Assembly: GCF_020921035.1 (NCBI RefSeq)
Contig: NC_063151.1
Span: forward strand, 8,928,001-8,992,000
Length of the DNA stretch: 64,000 bases
Reading direction: 5' to 3'
Source of the DNA: Rhodamnia argentea
Taxonomy: Eukaryota; Streptophyta; Magnoliopsida; Myrtales; Myrtaceae
Positions within the stretch are counted from its first letter, which is position 1. Each line of letters opens with the position of its first letter. Shown here piece after piece: positions 1 through 11,604 of this stretch. The notes under the pieces are model-generated. The model was not told where the DNA came from and made no database searches. It was given only the letters and a program-made list of their open reading frames with translations. The position numbers were made by a program, and so were the translations under genes.

Positions 1-235
1 TGCACACCAAAGGTAAAACAAATACCAAAAGATAGTTTGAAGATCATCAAAATATTTTATGAGATGTTTCTCCGATACACATTAGCGGTTTTCTGTCAAA
101 ATTGGTCGGATAGACTAAATTGGTACCAATGCAAAAAAGCTTACGACTAAATTAGTCCAATTAAAAGATTTAGGATTGAATTAGTACCAACGCAATAGGT
201 TCAGGAATTTTTTTTTTTTTTTGGGTACTTTCCCC
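1..235. repeat. Dispersed repeat family, partial copy cut by window edge
   Basis: Text built on 'ACTAAATT.GTCCAAT' and 'GATTGAATTAGTACCAACGC' ends in a T-run and GGGTACTTTCCC. The same pattern recurs at 4300-4376, 40321-40450 and 58060-58405. Confidence 0.6.
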
Positions 236-462
236 TTTAGATATAAATTGTTATCCATAATGAAAATATTTTTCAATGGCTAGTTAATTCAAGTGATCAT
301 TTTTAAGAGAATGTTTTGTAAGTCTTTCATTTTTCATGAGCAAACCAAACCTTAATTAAATGTGATTTAGATAGATAATCAACTGGGATCCATTCAAAGA
401 GAACCCATATGTGTGCATTTCAATAAAAGAGGCGAACCAAGCACGAAGCAACCAAATTAACA

Positions 463-1420
463 ACGTGCATGATAACCATTATATTTTTCTGTTTACGTTC
501 CAAACCCGCTTCTGCAACGGGTTTGGAATATAAATTCATTTGGTAATGCAATTCTATTTTCTGTTTTTGGAACAAATTGTTGTTCCAAAAATAGATTTGA
601 AAGAGAAATGAGAAGCTAAAAATTGTAACTTCTCTGTTCCAAAAATAGAAATGAGAAATAACTTACCAAAACCCTTCGTTTTTTTCTCAAGTTCTCGTCG
701 CACTCTCTCTGTCGCCCTTCCTTTGTCAATCGCCGCTCACCTCCGCCAACCACGGACCTCCGCCGGCCCCCCCCGGTCCACCTCCGGCCGTTGCCGACCC
801 CTGCCGTAGCAACCGCCACCGACCGTCGCCGCCATAACCACCGCCGTCGACACCACCGTCGACCGCCGCCATCCACCATCGTGACCATCGCCGACCCCAC
901 CGCCACCAACCACCGCAAACTTCCGTCGACCCCGGCCGCGACCACCATTGGCCACCGTCAACCCCTACGCCACCCATCACTAGCCGCAGCCAACAACCGA
1001 CCCCATTACCGCCAACCATTGCCCACGTCGCCGTCTACCGCCGACCACCAACCACCATTGACCTCCGCCGACCGCCGCCACCCACCATTGCCGGCCGCCG
1101 CAACCACCACCCCCGCCGGAGTAAAAAATAGATAATATATTTTTTATTTTTAAATAGTAAACAATATTTTCTAATAATAAGAATTATTTTTTAAAGAAAT
1201 TTTAAAAAATAAAGTAAAAATTTTTCGTAGAAGATTTTGTGTTAATAATATTCAAGAAGTAAAAATTTTCAACCGTTATCAAACAAATTGCTGTTCCGGA
1301 AACAGAAATTTTATGTCATTATCAAACGCGTTTTTTTACTCAAAAACTCATCCAAAAATCAGAAATAGAAAATCTATTTCTGGCTAGAAATTGATTCCAA
1401 AAATAGAATGGTTATCATGC
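463..1420. mobile_element. TIR element with CCG-rich core (non-autonomous)
   Basis: Ends are inverted: GCATGATAACCATT near 467 and its complement AATGGTTATCATGC near 1407-1420, with further related text (TCCAAAAATAGA) inside both arms. The core 706-1130 is strongly C/G-rich with CCG/CCA triplets and is bordered by AT-rich arms. The open frames through the core encode only Pro/His/Arg/Thr runs and are low-complexity. The target duplication is not clear. Family could be hAT- or Mutator-like. Confidence 0.6.
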
Positions 1421-2480
1421 GCGACCCAACGTGACGGTGTGGAGTTTCCCCAACTAGCTTGTTTGATCGTTAGTCGTTCCCTTGTCTATTTTCTTTCCAC
1501 GTTCTCTGAAAACAATTTAAAAAATCAACTTGAACTTGCATGTCTCCTTGTCGTCCAATAATTTACCAGAGAAAAAAAAAATGAATGGTGGGATGCGTTT
1601 CTTAACCAAAAAATCATGAAACTTAACCGTAGACTTGCTCGCGATAGGTGTGAGGAAATCCGGAGTCTGCAACTTTGATTTATTTGACAAATTTTATCGG
1701 TTCCCGGCAAAAATTTCGAAACAAACCCCGGGGCATTTTTCTCCAAATTATTCCAGAGTGGCGCCCGTCCTTAAAGTATTCCTCGAAATTCGTGACTTCG
1801 CCTCAATCGATGGCCCCCCCGTGCTTACGCACGAACCAAACCTTCACTAGACGACGGCCACACGCGTGGCACGTGCCATTATTTGCACTATAGATAGGTT
1901 CCCATCAGTTGTGAAGCCCTTGAAGTTCGGGACTTCGTCTCAATTGAGTTTCTGGCTCTTTCCTAGATTGAAGTAGCCCTTCGTCGCCCTACCAACTTCG
2001 CCAGACAACAACCACATGCGTGTGCCATTACCTACACTAGGGATAGAGGCACTTTGGTCCGAAATTGTATGCACGCCTAAACTAAATTTTCCAGATTTAG
2101 GCCCAATCCCCAAGATCCTTAAAGTACACCCCAATCCCTAAATTTCCCAAGTTTCTCGATTATACTAAACCGATCCTTCATGCAGAGTGAAGGAAACGAA
2201 TTCCTTTTCTAATACGACGAACGTGCGGAAAGCATACGAAAAACATGTCCAATATATTGATCGGAGTACGATCGCATGTGAGAACATATACGCAGTCCAC
2301 AGGTTAAATGCCTACGACGTACGGCCTTGCGAGACTTCCTTATCCATTCGAATGCGATGGAGTCTCGAGAGTTACTATCGTTCTTGAGAGCGTTTTTGGA
2401 TAAGGGAAACCGATGTACACAAGAGAACCGACTAACGTTCTTTTCTTTTATGTTATCTACAATTCAAAAGAGATAACTTC
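1421..2480. other. Intergenic; degenerate direct repeat, no gene seen
   Basis: About 1793-1880 and 1928-2050 share blocks such as ACTTCGCCTCAAT, ACACGCGTGGCACGTGCCATT and a TAGATAGG-like end, spaced about 150 bp apart and diverged. No coding gene is supported. Confidence 0.4.
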
Positions 2481-2483
2481 CCC

Positions 2484-2567
2484 TATTAGAAACCTTCGAT
2501 AACCGCCTTCGGTAACCTCCCTCTAGTAACCGCCATTTGGTAACCGCTTTCTGGTGACCGCCATTCG
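2484..2567. repeat. 14-bp minisatellite
   Basis: Five to six imperfect units of about GTAACCGCCTTCGG; unit starts fall at 2498, 2512, 2526, 2540 and 2554, exactly 14 bp apart. Confidence 0.75.
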
Positions 2568-2934
2568 GTTTTAGCCCATTATGGGCGAAACCAATTCTAA
2601 TCAATTAATTCCAACGCAGAGAGAAGGCCACGGCGAGCTTGTTGACGGCCGATGAGCCGAGTCATGATGAATTACAATCCGCTTAAATGAAGGCATCTTA
2701 TAAGATAAACGGAATAGACGGAAATGTGAGTTCATTGCTATAAATGATCAATGAGGGCCAAAAAGTCATGTCACGGTTCTTCCTAGTGTCTCGTAGATTG
2801 AAATGGAACCGATCCCACTTGATGAATCGTAAATTTTCTTTGGCGCCCATAATTTTTCTTCACAAGAGGCAATTTTTCTTTTGTTGTCGGGTACAATGGT
2901 TTGTAATATTCCACACAAAAAAATTAGCAATTTG

Positions 2935-3740
2935 CCTAAGGCTCCATTTACTTTCCGAAAAACAACTTTCGGAAAAACATTTTCCGGATTTTCTCGTGTT
3001 TGGTTCGCAAAAAATAAACTAGTCTAGGTATGCATTTTCCACCCATGAAAAAAATTTCTTCAAAAATGGGATAAATATTTTTCTCATTTTTCCTCCCTCC
3101 TCTCTTTCACACTTCCTTTTTTTATAATTATTTTTTTACTTTCTTTTCATTTTTATTTATTTTTTAAAAAATTTGAAAATTTTATTTTTAAATTGTTAGT
3201 TTTCCTTTTTTAAATTTTTTTTTTCTTTCTTCTTTTTTTTTCTTCCTCCTTCTTCATCCTTCCTCCACCAATGGCGGACCTTGGCAAATGGTCCCAACAA
3301 ACGACCATTACGGGTCAGCGAGCTCTAGCTAGCCCAAGGCTAGCAAACTCGGGACTGGCCAAATCGGACGCCAATCCGGTGAGCCTTGAGCTCGTTAGCC
3401 TTAGGCTAGCTCGTGGTTCGTCGCCCTCAAGCAAGCCGGAGATCGTCGGGATTGACCGAGCCTCGAGCTTGCCTACGGCCGATACCCTCGAAAATCAGAC
3501 AAAAAAATGATAAAAAAAAGAAAAAAAGATAAAGATAAATAATTAGAAAATATGAATTTAAAAAATAAAAAATAAAAATAAAAATAAAAAACAGAAAAAT
3601 AAAAAATTATCAAAGGGAGTCCATGGAGGAAAATCAATCCAATTTTCATTTTCATTTTCATTTTCATTTTCCTAGAAAATAACTTTTCGAAAAATATTTT
3701 CCGAAAACCTCGTATTTTTCACCAAACAAACTAAGCCTAA
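2935..3740. mobile_element. TIR/MITE-like element with GC-rich core
   Basis: Left arm AGGCTCCATTTACTTTCCGAAAAAC pairs with the right arm that ends TTTTTCACCAAACAAACTAAGCCT, and both arms carry CGGAAAA/TTTTCCG blocks. The core (3271-3480) is GC-rich, with GCTAGCC/GGCTAGC repeats and a chance 79-codon frame. AAATTAGCA occurs on both outer sides, offset by nine bases on the left, so the exact ends are unsure. Confidence 0.55.
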
Positions 3741-4299
3741 ATTAGCAGTAAATTTCTTTTCCTGTCATTAGTAAATTACTTCATGAATTCTGACTTTTCT
3801 TAGGGGTGCGTAATCGTCACCACTTTTTCTTGGATGGTATAACTTTTCTTTAGAGGTTTTAATTTCTCCAAGTCCCATGGTTTGCAACATTCCACCAAAA
3901 TAGTAATCAATCTTGGCTGACAGTAAAGTCCTTTTGTAATACTACTACTAAAATATCTAATTAACCGTAACTTTCCTTCGCACTTCGTAAGATTTCGTTC
4001 GTGGTCCCATCTCATTCAACAACTTTCGAGCTATAAATGCACTTCAATTGGGAGGAAAGTTTCTGACCTTTTTCACAGTCTCACACTACATCACATGTTG
4101 CTCTCAAGCACGTTTGTTTAGGACCGAATCGGCCACACCTGGAGGTAGGCGGCGAGGAAGAGGGAAAAAAAAAAAAAGGAACAATAAAAAGAAATAAAAA
4201 AGAAAAGAAAATTATTAAAAATTATAAATTTTCAAAAAATATTAAAATATTGGGGCGTCAACGGCCAAAATTTGCGATGATAAATCACATTGCAAAGTT

Positions 4300-4376
4300 T
4301 AGACTGCCAAAAAAAAAGGTTTAAGACTGAATTGATACAATTATAATAATTTTGAGACTTTTTTGGTAATTTTCCC
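4300..4376. repeat. Dispersed repeat family, end fragment
   Basis: Contains TTTAAGACTGAATTGATACAA and ends TTTTTTGGTAATTTTCCC, matching the end of the copy at 1-235. Only one end is present. Confidence 0.5.
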
Positions 4377-5538
4377 AACTATTTTCACACTGAAATGTAA
4401 AATTATTATTTCCATTTGGCCATGTAGAATGGTTCCATCATGTCTTGACTTATTAACTGATATGAAGCATCTTTCCCTACCAACGCATGTGCTGAAGCTT
4501 CAAATTAATTTTTTGTCTGTTAGCTTTGAATTGACGAATTCAAACCTGTTCGTTCTCGAGCGAGCAAGTTGCTATTTAGAGTTCTTTGGACCAATTCCAA
4601 CTCCACTCCGCAACTAGTCTGAACATTCAATTGTTTAAGCAGATTCTGTTGTGGTGGTGGTGTAAATTACAGTAGATGTGATGAATAAGAAAGTGGGCGT
4701 GAGCGATATATTATGTTGACATTCTCAGTCAACCGTATTCTGCTCTTCAAGCTTGCGACTTGATGTTCCTAACAAGTAATGGTAGGGATTAGGAATGATA
4801 TGGCACTGTGCGGATAGTTACTTCAGTTTGTGGACACATTTATCCACCGTCAAAAATCTTTCCAAATAGATTTAGTACACAAATCTTGGCGGCATTAATC
4901 TTTCCAAATTCAAATTGATCTGTGAAGTGGACATCAAAGCAGTAGGATATGCCCGTCTTTCTCGGTCGCTTGCCCATGTTCGACCACTGTTGCTGCTCTA
5001 AAGTTTATTTTCTGTTCTTAGATATGTACTTTAGATAAACTTTGGAATTAGCTTGAATACTAATAACGCATCCGTCTTGTTGAACCTGCAGCCTGAAAAG
5101 AGAAGCAGACGCAAGTGGAAAAGCAATGCATGCAATCTATGCAAGGTTAACCTCGATTGCCTCAACGCACTCTTCTGATCAGGTGTCTCGAGCATTTGAA
5201 CCGAGGGTGGTGCTGGACCGCTGGTGCAGAAATTCCTTTGGATTAAGAAGTTGCTCATTGCTGAGCAAAGTCAACCTCGGCCTTGCACGCCAAGTCGAGC
5301 GACGCTTTAATTTCACACATTGTGTCGCAAACAGCACGACACTATCACTTAATTATGCACATAACCAACATCCTCAAGGTAAAACAGCCTCAACATATAA
5401 AATGTCTATGATTTCATACAGAGCGGCAAAGCTACCTACTAAAGCACATTTGAATCACGAAGCTAAATCCATACAAAGCATACCCGGAAAGAGAGAGAGA
5501 GAGAGACATATGATAAAAATATCATTTCCAGCAAATTG
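4377..5538. other. Intergenic, 3' side of the thioredoxin-fold gene
   Basis: No gene is supported. A GA run lies near 5489-5505. The part next to 5539 is presumably 3' UTR of the minus-strand gene. Confidence 0.4.
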
Positions 5539-8500
5539 TTAGAGAAAATAGAAATTTTCCTCACGTGGATCTCCTTGTGCAGTTATCAGAGGATCTATAA
5601 TGCTTCTCCATCCACTGTAACTTGTGGTGGAGTCGCTATCAGGCAAAGAGAATCCATTGACGAAGAAAGTAGGCGTGCCGAATACTCCTCTTGATGCACT
5701 ATACTGCAACAGCAGAAGCAACATTCCAAATGAGTTAGTTGTACTGAGATATGCTTGAAGCAAGGAATACCGCATCTCTAACTCCAGCGGGGCTGTCTTT
5801 GCTGAATCTAGAGATTTAAACTGAATGACCCTTGAATCAATATCCAGAACCTGAACTTACCTTGAAAGAAACCCTTGTTTTAAGATCAGTTAGTGTATTC
5901 TCGAACCCTGACACAACTGCAGATTTCAAGGAGTCCGCAACGACTTGTGTAGCAAAGTTTGCAATGTAACTCACCACAGATGCCTTCGACATGTTTAAAG
6001 TCTGGGCATTATAAAACTTCACCTGTACTAAACATATTGAGAACACTTAATCCCTTCGATGAATTCAAGTATTTCAAAACCAAAGAGACTAAAAACAAAA
6101 AACATACAGGAAATGTTTCTTTTTTGCATGCAACAAACATTTTGTGCTAATAGGGCTCTATTTCAGAGGGAGGAAAGTTTGGAAGGGAAAGAAAAGAAAA
6201 TTTCCTCTATTTTTTTCTCACAAAAAATTCTAAAATTCTCTCCATTTATTCCAAAACACCTTCCAGTTACCTGACCTCCCCCACTTCCACAAACAGAGCC
6301 TAGGAGCAAACAATTGGCCAAGCACCAACGAAAATTCACATCAAAATTCACTACGATGTGAAAAGCAACCAAGGAGATCTACCTATGCAGTGAAAGCAAA
6401 CAACCAAGAAAGAGACAAATCTCAGAATGTGCGCAAAGTGAAGTTTACTACTGAAGAATCTACATGGTCGCCATAACATCAATGCATGAGTTGTCACCAT
6501 CTTTCTATATCAGTATTTTGAATAAGATCCCTGGAAGGGAGCTGGAGACACTTACAGGTTGTCATTATGTGAATCGAGACTGTAAACTGGGTTGTAGAAA
6601 TATTTGCTGAGTTTTCAAAGTTAGATATTTGAGTTAAATATGCTATAACAATGGATGTTACACTGTACCAAAAGCATTGCAGGTTAGCTAGTCACTGTGG
6701 TTAAAAAGAAACTAGAAGATTAACCCATGCCTTGCCTCAAACAAAAATATCTCAAAATCGAAACATTATCAATCTTCTCATCATGCAAAAAAATCGACAA
6801 TGTAGCTTGCATGTCATTCTTTAATCTTTTAACTTTTGTAGCACTCTATAAATTTCACTCTCTCTAAGCACTTTCCTGTAGTGAGGCTCAAACAGCTCCA
6901 TACATGTATATCAAGATATTTGGGGACCCTTTTATCAACCAAATAAAACAATAACTCCAAAACTACTGTCCTACATAGAAATGCGTGTCAAATTTAAAGT
7001 CAGCAGAGTCGTTAAAATGAATAGTTTGGGGACCATCCATGTTTTGTCACAACAAAACTAATACGATAATTATTTAAATAAGTTCATATGTTCACTCCAT
7101 GTATTCCGAGGACCCCAGGAGCAAAAAAATAAGTAGTGGATAATAGATTGTCTCCTTCGCAAATAGTGAATTCATGACCATGTATGACATTTTCTTGATG
7201 CAGTCATTGTCATAAAAAATGAAGTTGTGTATAAATAATGTGAACATATTTCATTGAGGAGCTTAAACAGAAATTTTGATATAAATTATGAGCATTGAAA
7301 TTCCTGATTCTGCAGCAAGTTATTTGAACTTATGATTATGAAAACTTTAACTAAATTAAAAAGAAAAATATAATATAGTTTCAAAAATAATGAATGGGAA
7401 TTTTGATTTAAAAAAAAAAGTGAAAGAAAGAAGGAGAAGAAACAATGGGCAAAGGCGATTGACATTAGTGATGAAAATAAAAGTTAATACGATAAAAGGG
7501 AAGAGGGGAGCGACGAAGCGACATGTTTCCTTCCAAAACTCTCCTTTAGTATCATAGTATTAGTACAGAACAGAATAAAATAGAGGGTTTTCAGTACCAT
7601 CCTTTAGTATCTTTTTATGGATAGATAGAAATGAAAAATAATCCACTTGCAAATAAAAGGCGAAAGCCAAACCAAACATGTCTTAGTCTGTGATTAAAGC
7701 ACCTGATGTGAATTAACAGTTTTTTTTTAATAAGGTGTGTATTATTAGTTGAGTAAAACAATATACTAAAACAAAGAAAGTACACAAATAAGGAAAAAAA
7801 ATGAAAGAAAGAAAGATGAGTGAGACAAGAGAGTATCAAAAAAGGAAAGAAGAACGAGAGAGAAGAACGAGAGTAGCCCTCCTTTCATCCTTTGAGAAAC
7901 AAAAGACAATATAGAGATTATACAGTTTTTCAGAAAGTTCATCAAACTCCGGACTTCCCTCAAAGACATTAATATCACAAAAACCTCATGAATTACACTC
8001 GACTGCACCACAAAAGCATCACCGTGTATCATTAATAAAAAAAAGGACGGCGCAATTGGTCATATATCGCTAACAGCAATCCCCTGTACGATATCAATTC
8101 AGGCAAAAATCATCTACAAGTCATTCATCAAGCGTTTTTTCATTGTAAGAAGAAATGCCAATGACACAGAACAGGAGGTACCAACCTGCTCCTTGAAGAA
8201 CAATTCCAGCAAAGGGAACGTTGCTGATGTATTTAGCATATTCACAATGGTCAGCGCACGCGATGCGACATAAGCATTGTCATGATAACTGCAAGTTCGA
8301 AAGGTTAGAAAGCAAAGTTGGTAGATAGTGATACAATTATGTGATCTCTAATCCCAAGAACAACTATTCACATCAATCAGACATGTTGTCTTGATCCATA
8401 TGATCCATGAAGATGACTTTGAAGATAATAACTGCAATCTAGCATAGAGAATACCGGACCTAAAAGAGCGGATCCACGCAGATAGCAATTCGATCACGCA

Positions 8501-9731
8501 AGCTATTTGAAACAATTACATACATTGCCATCATAATGCAGATTGGATGTGAATAGACATGTGAAATATCAATTAAAGATCATTTTATCACGCATTTGGC
8601 AATTATTTCCAATGATATATGGTAGTGCAGACACAGATAAAACACCAGGTGAGAAATCCAACCTCAAGGACCAGATAAGCTTTGACAGTATAAAACCTAT
8701 ACATCCATTGGATAGTTGGAGTGAAAAGAAGCGATTGATGATGCATAGTTGGTCCATAACTCAATGGCCCAAGCTTTTGAGTAAAGATAAGTTCAACTAG
8801 TGTGATTTAACTAAATTGCAATTTGGTTCAACAAACCGAATCATAATCACGATGTAGCCTACCCCAAGTTGCGACCATGTTTTGACTAAGCAAAAGAAGG
8901 CCCCACTGCAAAATAGCTGCAATTCAGATTTGTAGATGGAAATGGAAGCATTTACCGAGACTTGCTCACTGAATCACTGCACTGATCAGGCGTAAACCAA
9001 ATTATGGAGGCAATTTGGCCTGCATTTGGGTCAGCCCTTTTGATTGCTCAAGCGCCCAGATGGCAAATATTCACCAACACTTGGAATAATTAATTCAATT
9101 CAGAAGGAAAACAATACCCTCCATCATCTAGCTAGCTATCCATCATCCAAAGTTCTCCGAACCAGACTCGATACAACAATAATCTCTCGATTTTCTTATC
9201 CAATCACATCCTCTTCTATCCAATTCCATATCCAGGTGACGAAATTCAATTGAGTTTGACCTCAGCAAAACATACGTATCAGCCCAACTTATCGTTTCCC
9301 GCGCTGTCTGCTTCGCGGATAGAATAAACAAGATTCCGCCAAATGACTCGGCCAAACATCGCCCAACACCAACCTTATCCTACCCCTCCTCTCGTTGGCA
9401 ATGAAAACGCAAAATCAAATAGAGCGAGAGAGAATTGAGCCACTCACGGCAGAGGGAGGAGGTGGACGACGAGCCAAACGCGAGGTCCGTAGTAATCGAC
9501 GGCTTGCTTCAGGGGCGGCCACGAGTCCCGGCTGTCCGGGCAAACCGGGTCCAGGAAGGCTTCGATCACGATGGTGCCCGAGTAGACCGGGTGCTCCGCG
9601 TACACGAACCCGTCGTACTTCGGGGGCGGCAAGGACTGGGCGCTCGCGATGAGGGCGCGGCGGACGGCGAAGAAGGAGAGAGCCCAGAGCAGCAGCGTCG
9701 GAGCTAGAGAGCTCGACGCCCTCGTCGCCAT
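5539..9731 (-). CDS. Secreted thioredoxin-fold (DsbA-like) protein, four exons
   Basis: Exons read on the minus strand are 9731-9448, 8288-8186, 6022-5861 and 5703-5539. All introns are GT-AG and the total of 714 nt encodes 237 residues, ending in TAA. Residues 1-31 form a hydrophobic, signal-peptide-like N-terminus, so the protein probably enters the secretory pathway. A thioredoxin-like core follows, with a strand ending in FLDPVCPDSRD at residues 59-69; the redox site is CPDS (Cys64, Ser67), not CxxC. The C-terminal exon carries GVFGTPTFFVNG, the cis-Pro loop typical of DsbA-like folds. The whole matches plant proteins annotated only as thioredoxin superfamily (Arabidopsis At1g20225/At1g76020, from memory). 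A CxxS site suggests a monothiol or isomerase-like role rather than a standard oxidase; this is inference. The start is the first ATG before the signal sequence. Introns 1 (1.16 kb) and 2 (2.16 kb) contain no other gene that I can see. Confidence 0.88.
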
Positions 9732-10542
9732 CGTTCGACCGAGCTCAAATCCGACGGGTCAAATCAAACATACGGCGAGGAAAGAGAGTCAACGCTCGGG
9801 GCGGAGGTAACAAGAAGAGAGCATTTTAAGTTTTGGAGGATTTGGAGAAACGACATGCGTTTTCGCAATGCATTTTACACACGTGATGTAAGAAGGATTA
9901 TTTAATTAATAAATGCAATACATGGGTACATCTTGTTGATGCAAAAAATTATCATCTTCGAAAAATCGAGTAAATAATTTAAAGTACATTTCCTTAAAAA
10001 TAATCATCCGTCTGGCTTACAAAAAAGTCTTCATCGCTAAAAAAGGCTTGAATGAAGAGTAATTTCATCGCCCGCGAAAATACTTTCCGTTAATAGATTA
10101 TTCAAAGCGATCAATTTTCAAGAAAATATTTTTCAAGCTATTCATTTTTCAATGTAAACAGTAGTCGCTATCTCTCGCACGCATAAGACGCTTTGAAGCA
10201 CTCCTACGTGCCGAAATTTCGCGGAAAATTGTACGTATTTTACCGTAATTTCAAGGAGTAACTGATAAATTTACGAGAGATATGCTCGCATTTTCTTATT
10301 CCAACCAGCATATACGGGGACCAGATCCTGGCGGATCCATAGAAACGCTCACCGGTTTCCCAAAAGCTTCCTCCGTGAAAACAGAATACGAAAGAAGCCA
10401 ATCGACCATGGCCCGCTTCACGCCACTCCACCCACCTTTGAACAGCTTCTCAAAGTTACACAGAGGAAAAAGCAAAAACCCATGGGGAGCAGTAACATGC
10501 TTCAGACGGTGTTCTTGGTCTCTCTCTCTCCCGTTCGCCGGC

Positions 10543-10893
10543 ATGAGCGCGGTGCTCGTGGTCTACGTCTGCCTCCTCTGGTACGTCTCCGGCGGCGGTC
10601 GCCTGGCCGGAACGGACAAGCCGTACCCAGAAGGAGGCCTGTCCTCTCAGGAGCTCGCGAAGCTGCCGAGGGTCACGGGGAAGGAGCTAGGGGCGGGGAC
10701 GGAGTGCGCCGTGTGCCTTGAGGAGGTCGACGGGGAAGAGCCGGCTCGGCTGGTCCCGGGTTGCCGCCACGGGTTCCACCAGGAGTGTGCCGACGCGTGG
10801 CTCGGTCGGCACTCGGTGTGCCCCGTTTGCAGGGCCAAGCCCGAGGCTCGGTCGTGGCTCGAAGAAGCCGAAGATCGCCAAAGCCCGTGCTAG
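10543..10893 (+). CDS. ATL23: ATL-type RING-H2 E3 ubiquitin ligase, intronless
   Basis: The frame from ATG 10543 gives 116 residues and ends in TAG. Residues 1-16 are a membrane segment (MSAVLVVYVCLLWYVS). GLSSQELAKLP, the GLD-like motif of ATL proteins, starts near residue 33. A complete C3H2C3 RING-H2 follows: CAVC, then GCRHGFHQEC, then DAWL and CPVC, with the Trp and Pro expected for E2 binding. This is a small single-TM ligase of the ATL23 kind, assigned from memory of family members. The frame stays open upstream to 10282, and other ATGs lie at 10282 and 10408, but the upstream peptide looks unlike ATL proteins. A second frame starts at ATG 10482 (MGSSNMLQTVFLVSLS) and would run straight into PFAGMSAV if a CT repeat at about 10519-10530 were one dinucleotide longer. 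The true N-terminus is therefore uncertain; the RING call is firm. Confidence 0.82.
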   Translation: MSAVLVVYVCLLWYVSGGGRLAGTDKPYPEGGLSSQELAKLPRVTGKELGAGTECAVCLEEVDGEEPARLVPGCRHGFHQECADAWLGRHSVCPVCRAKPEARSWLEEAEDRQSPC

Positions 10894-11441
10894 AATTCCG
10901 ATTCCTCCGGGACTTTTATTTTTTCACGGTGAATTGGTGGGTCGGTGCTTGTTAGTTTTCTTTTCTTTTCTTTATTTTTTTCAATTTTCTTTTTTTTATT
11001 GTCTGAACTTTTCTATTTTCTATTTTCTCTTCTTCTTTTTTTCGAAAAAGAGATGGAGTTGGCGAACGGACACCGAGTCTTTCGATTGCATTATGCAGTT
11101 TGGTGCTCCGCCGTGCATGGCGGCAACTGGTGGCAGCAAGTGAGCGAGTAAACCAAAAATTCTCCGGTGATCCAGGCGTCTATCAATCTAATGCATCTCA
11201 GCGGTGAGAATAAGTTAGGCTAGTAAGAATCGTAGAGCATGATAGCCCAGGTAAAGGAGATCCCGCTTTTTTAATGAGGTCTTAGGTTGAAACAATGTCT
11301 TAAGCGATTTTCGTTCTATAAATATGTGTTATCTAAGTAAGAGAATTGGATAAGAGCAGTAAAGATAGTGATCTACTTTCGTGGGAAGTGGAACCACTTA
11401 TTAAAGCCTGTAAGAATAAATTGGCCCATTTCGACAATTTG

Positions 11442-11495
11442 AACTTAGTCCACTGCTTTCGGTAGGGGGGGGTTTCCTTCTTTTAAAAAAAAAAT

Positions 11496-11574
<79 letters not shown>

Positions 11575-11588
11575 TAGTCCACTGCTTT
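11442..11588. mobile_element. Poly(A) insertion flanked by 18-bp direct repeats
   Basis: AACTTAGTCCACTGCTTT occurs at 11442-11459 and exactly again at 11571-11588. Between them are about 110 bp: a G run, TTTCCTTC, short A and T runs, then about 67 A. A long A tail directly before the second repeat copy is the mark of target-primed retrotransposition (LINE/SINE or retrocopy) with almost no body left. An assembly artefact at the homopolymer is the alternative. Confidence 0.55.
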
Positions 11589-11604
11589 AGGGATGCAAAC
11601 CAAA

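Noticed and set aside
791-1135. 114-codon Pro/His/Arg/Thr-rich open frame
   Set aside because: Low-complexity CCG/CCA tract open in several frames on both strands, inside a TIR element; no domain.
2921-3752. AAATTAGCA as target duplication of the second TIR element
   Set aside because: The left copy is nine bases away from the apparent end, so the duplication is not proven.
5126-5542. 138-codon plus-strand open frame
   Set aside because: Overlaps the probable 3' UTR of the minus-strand thioredoxin-fold gene and has no motif.
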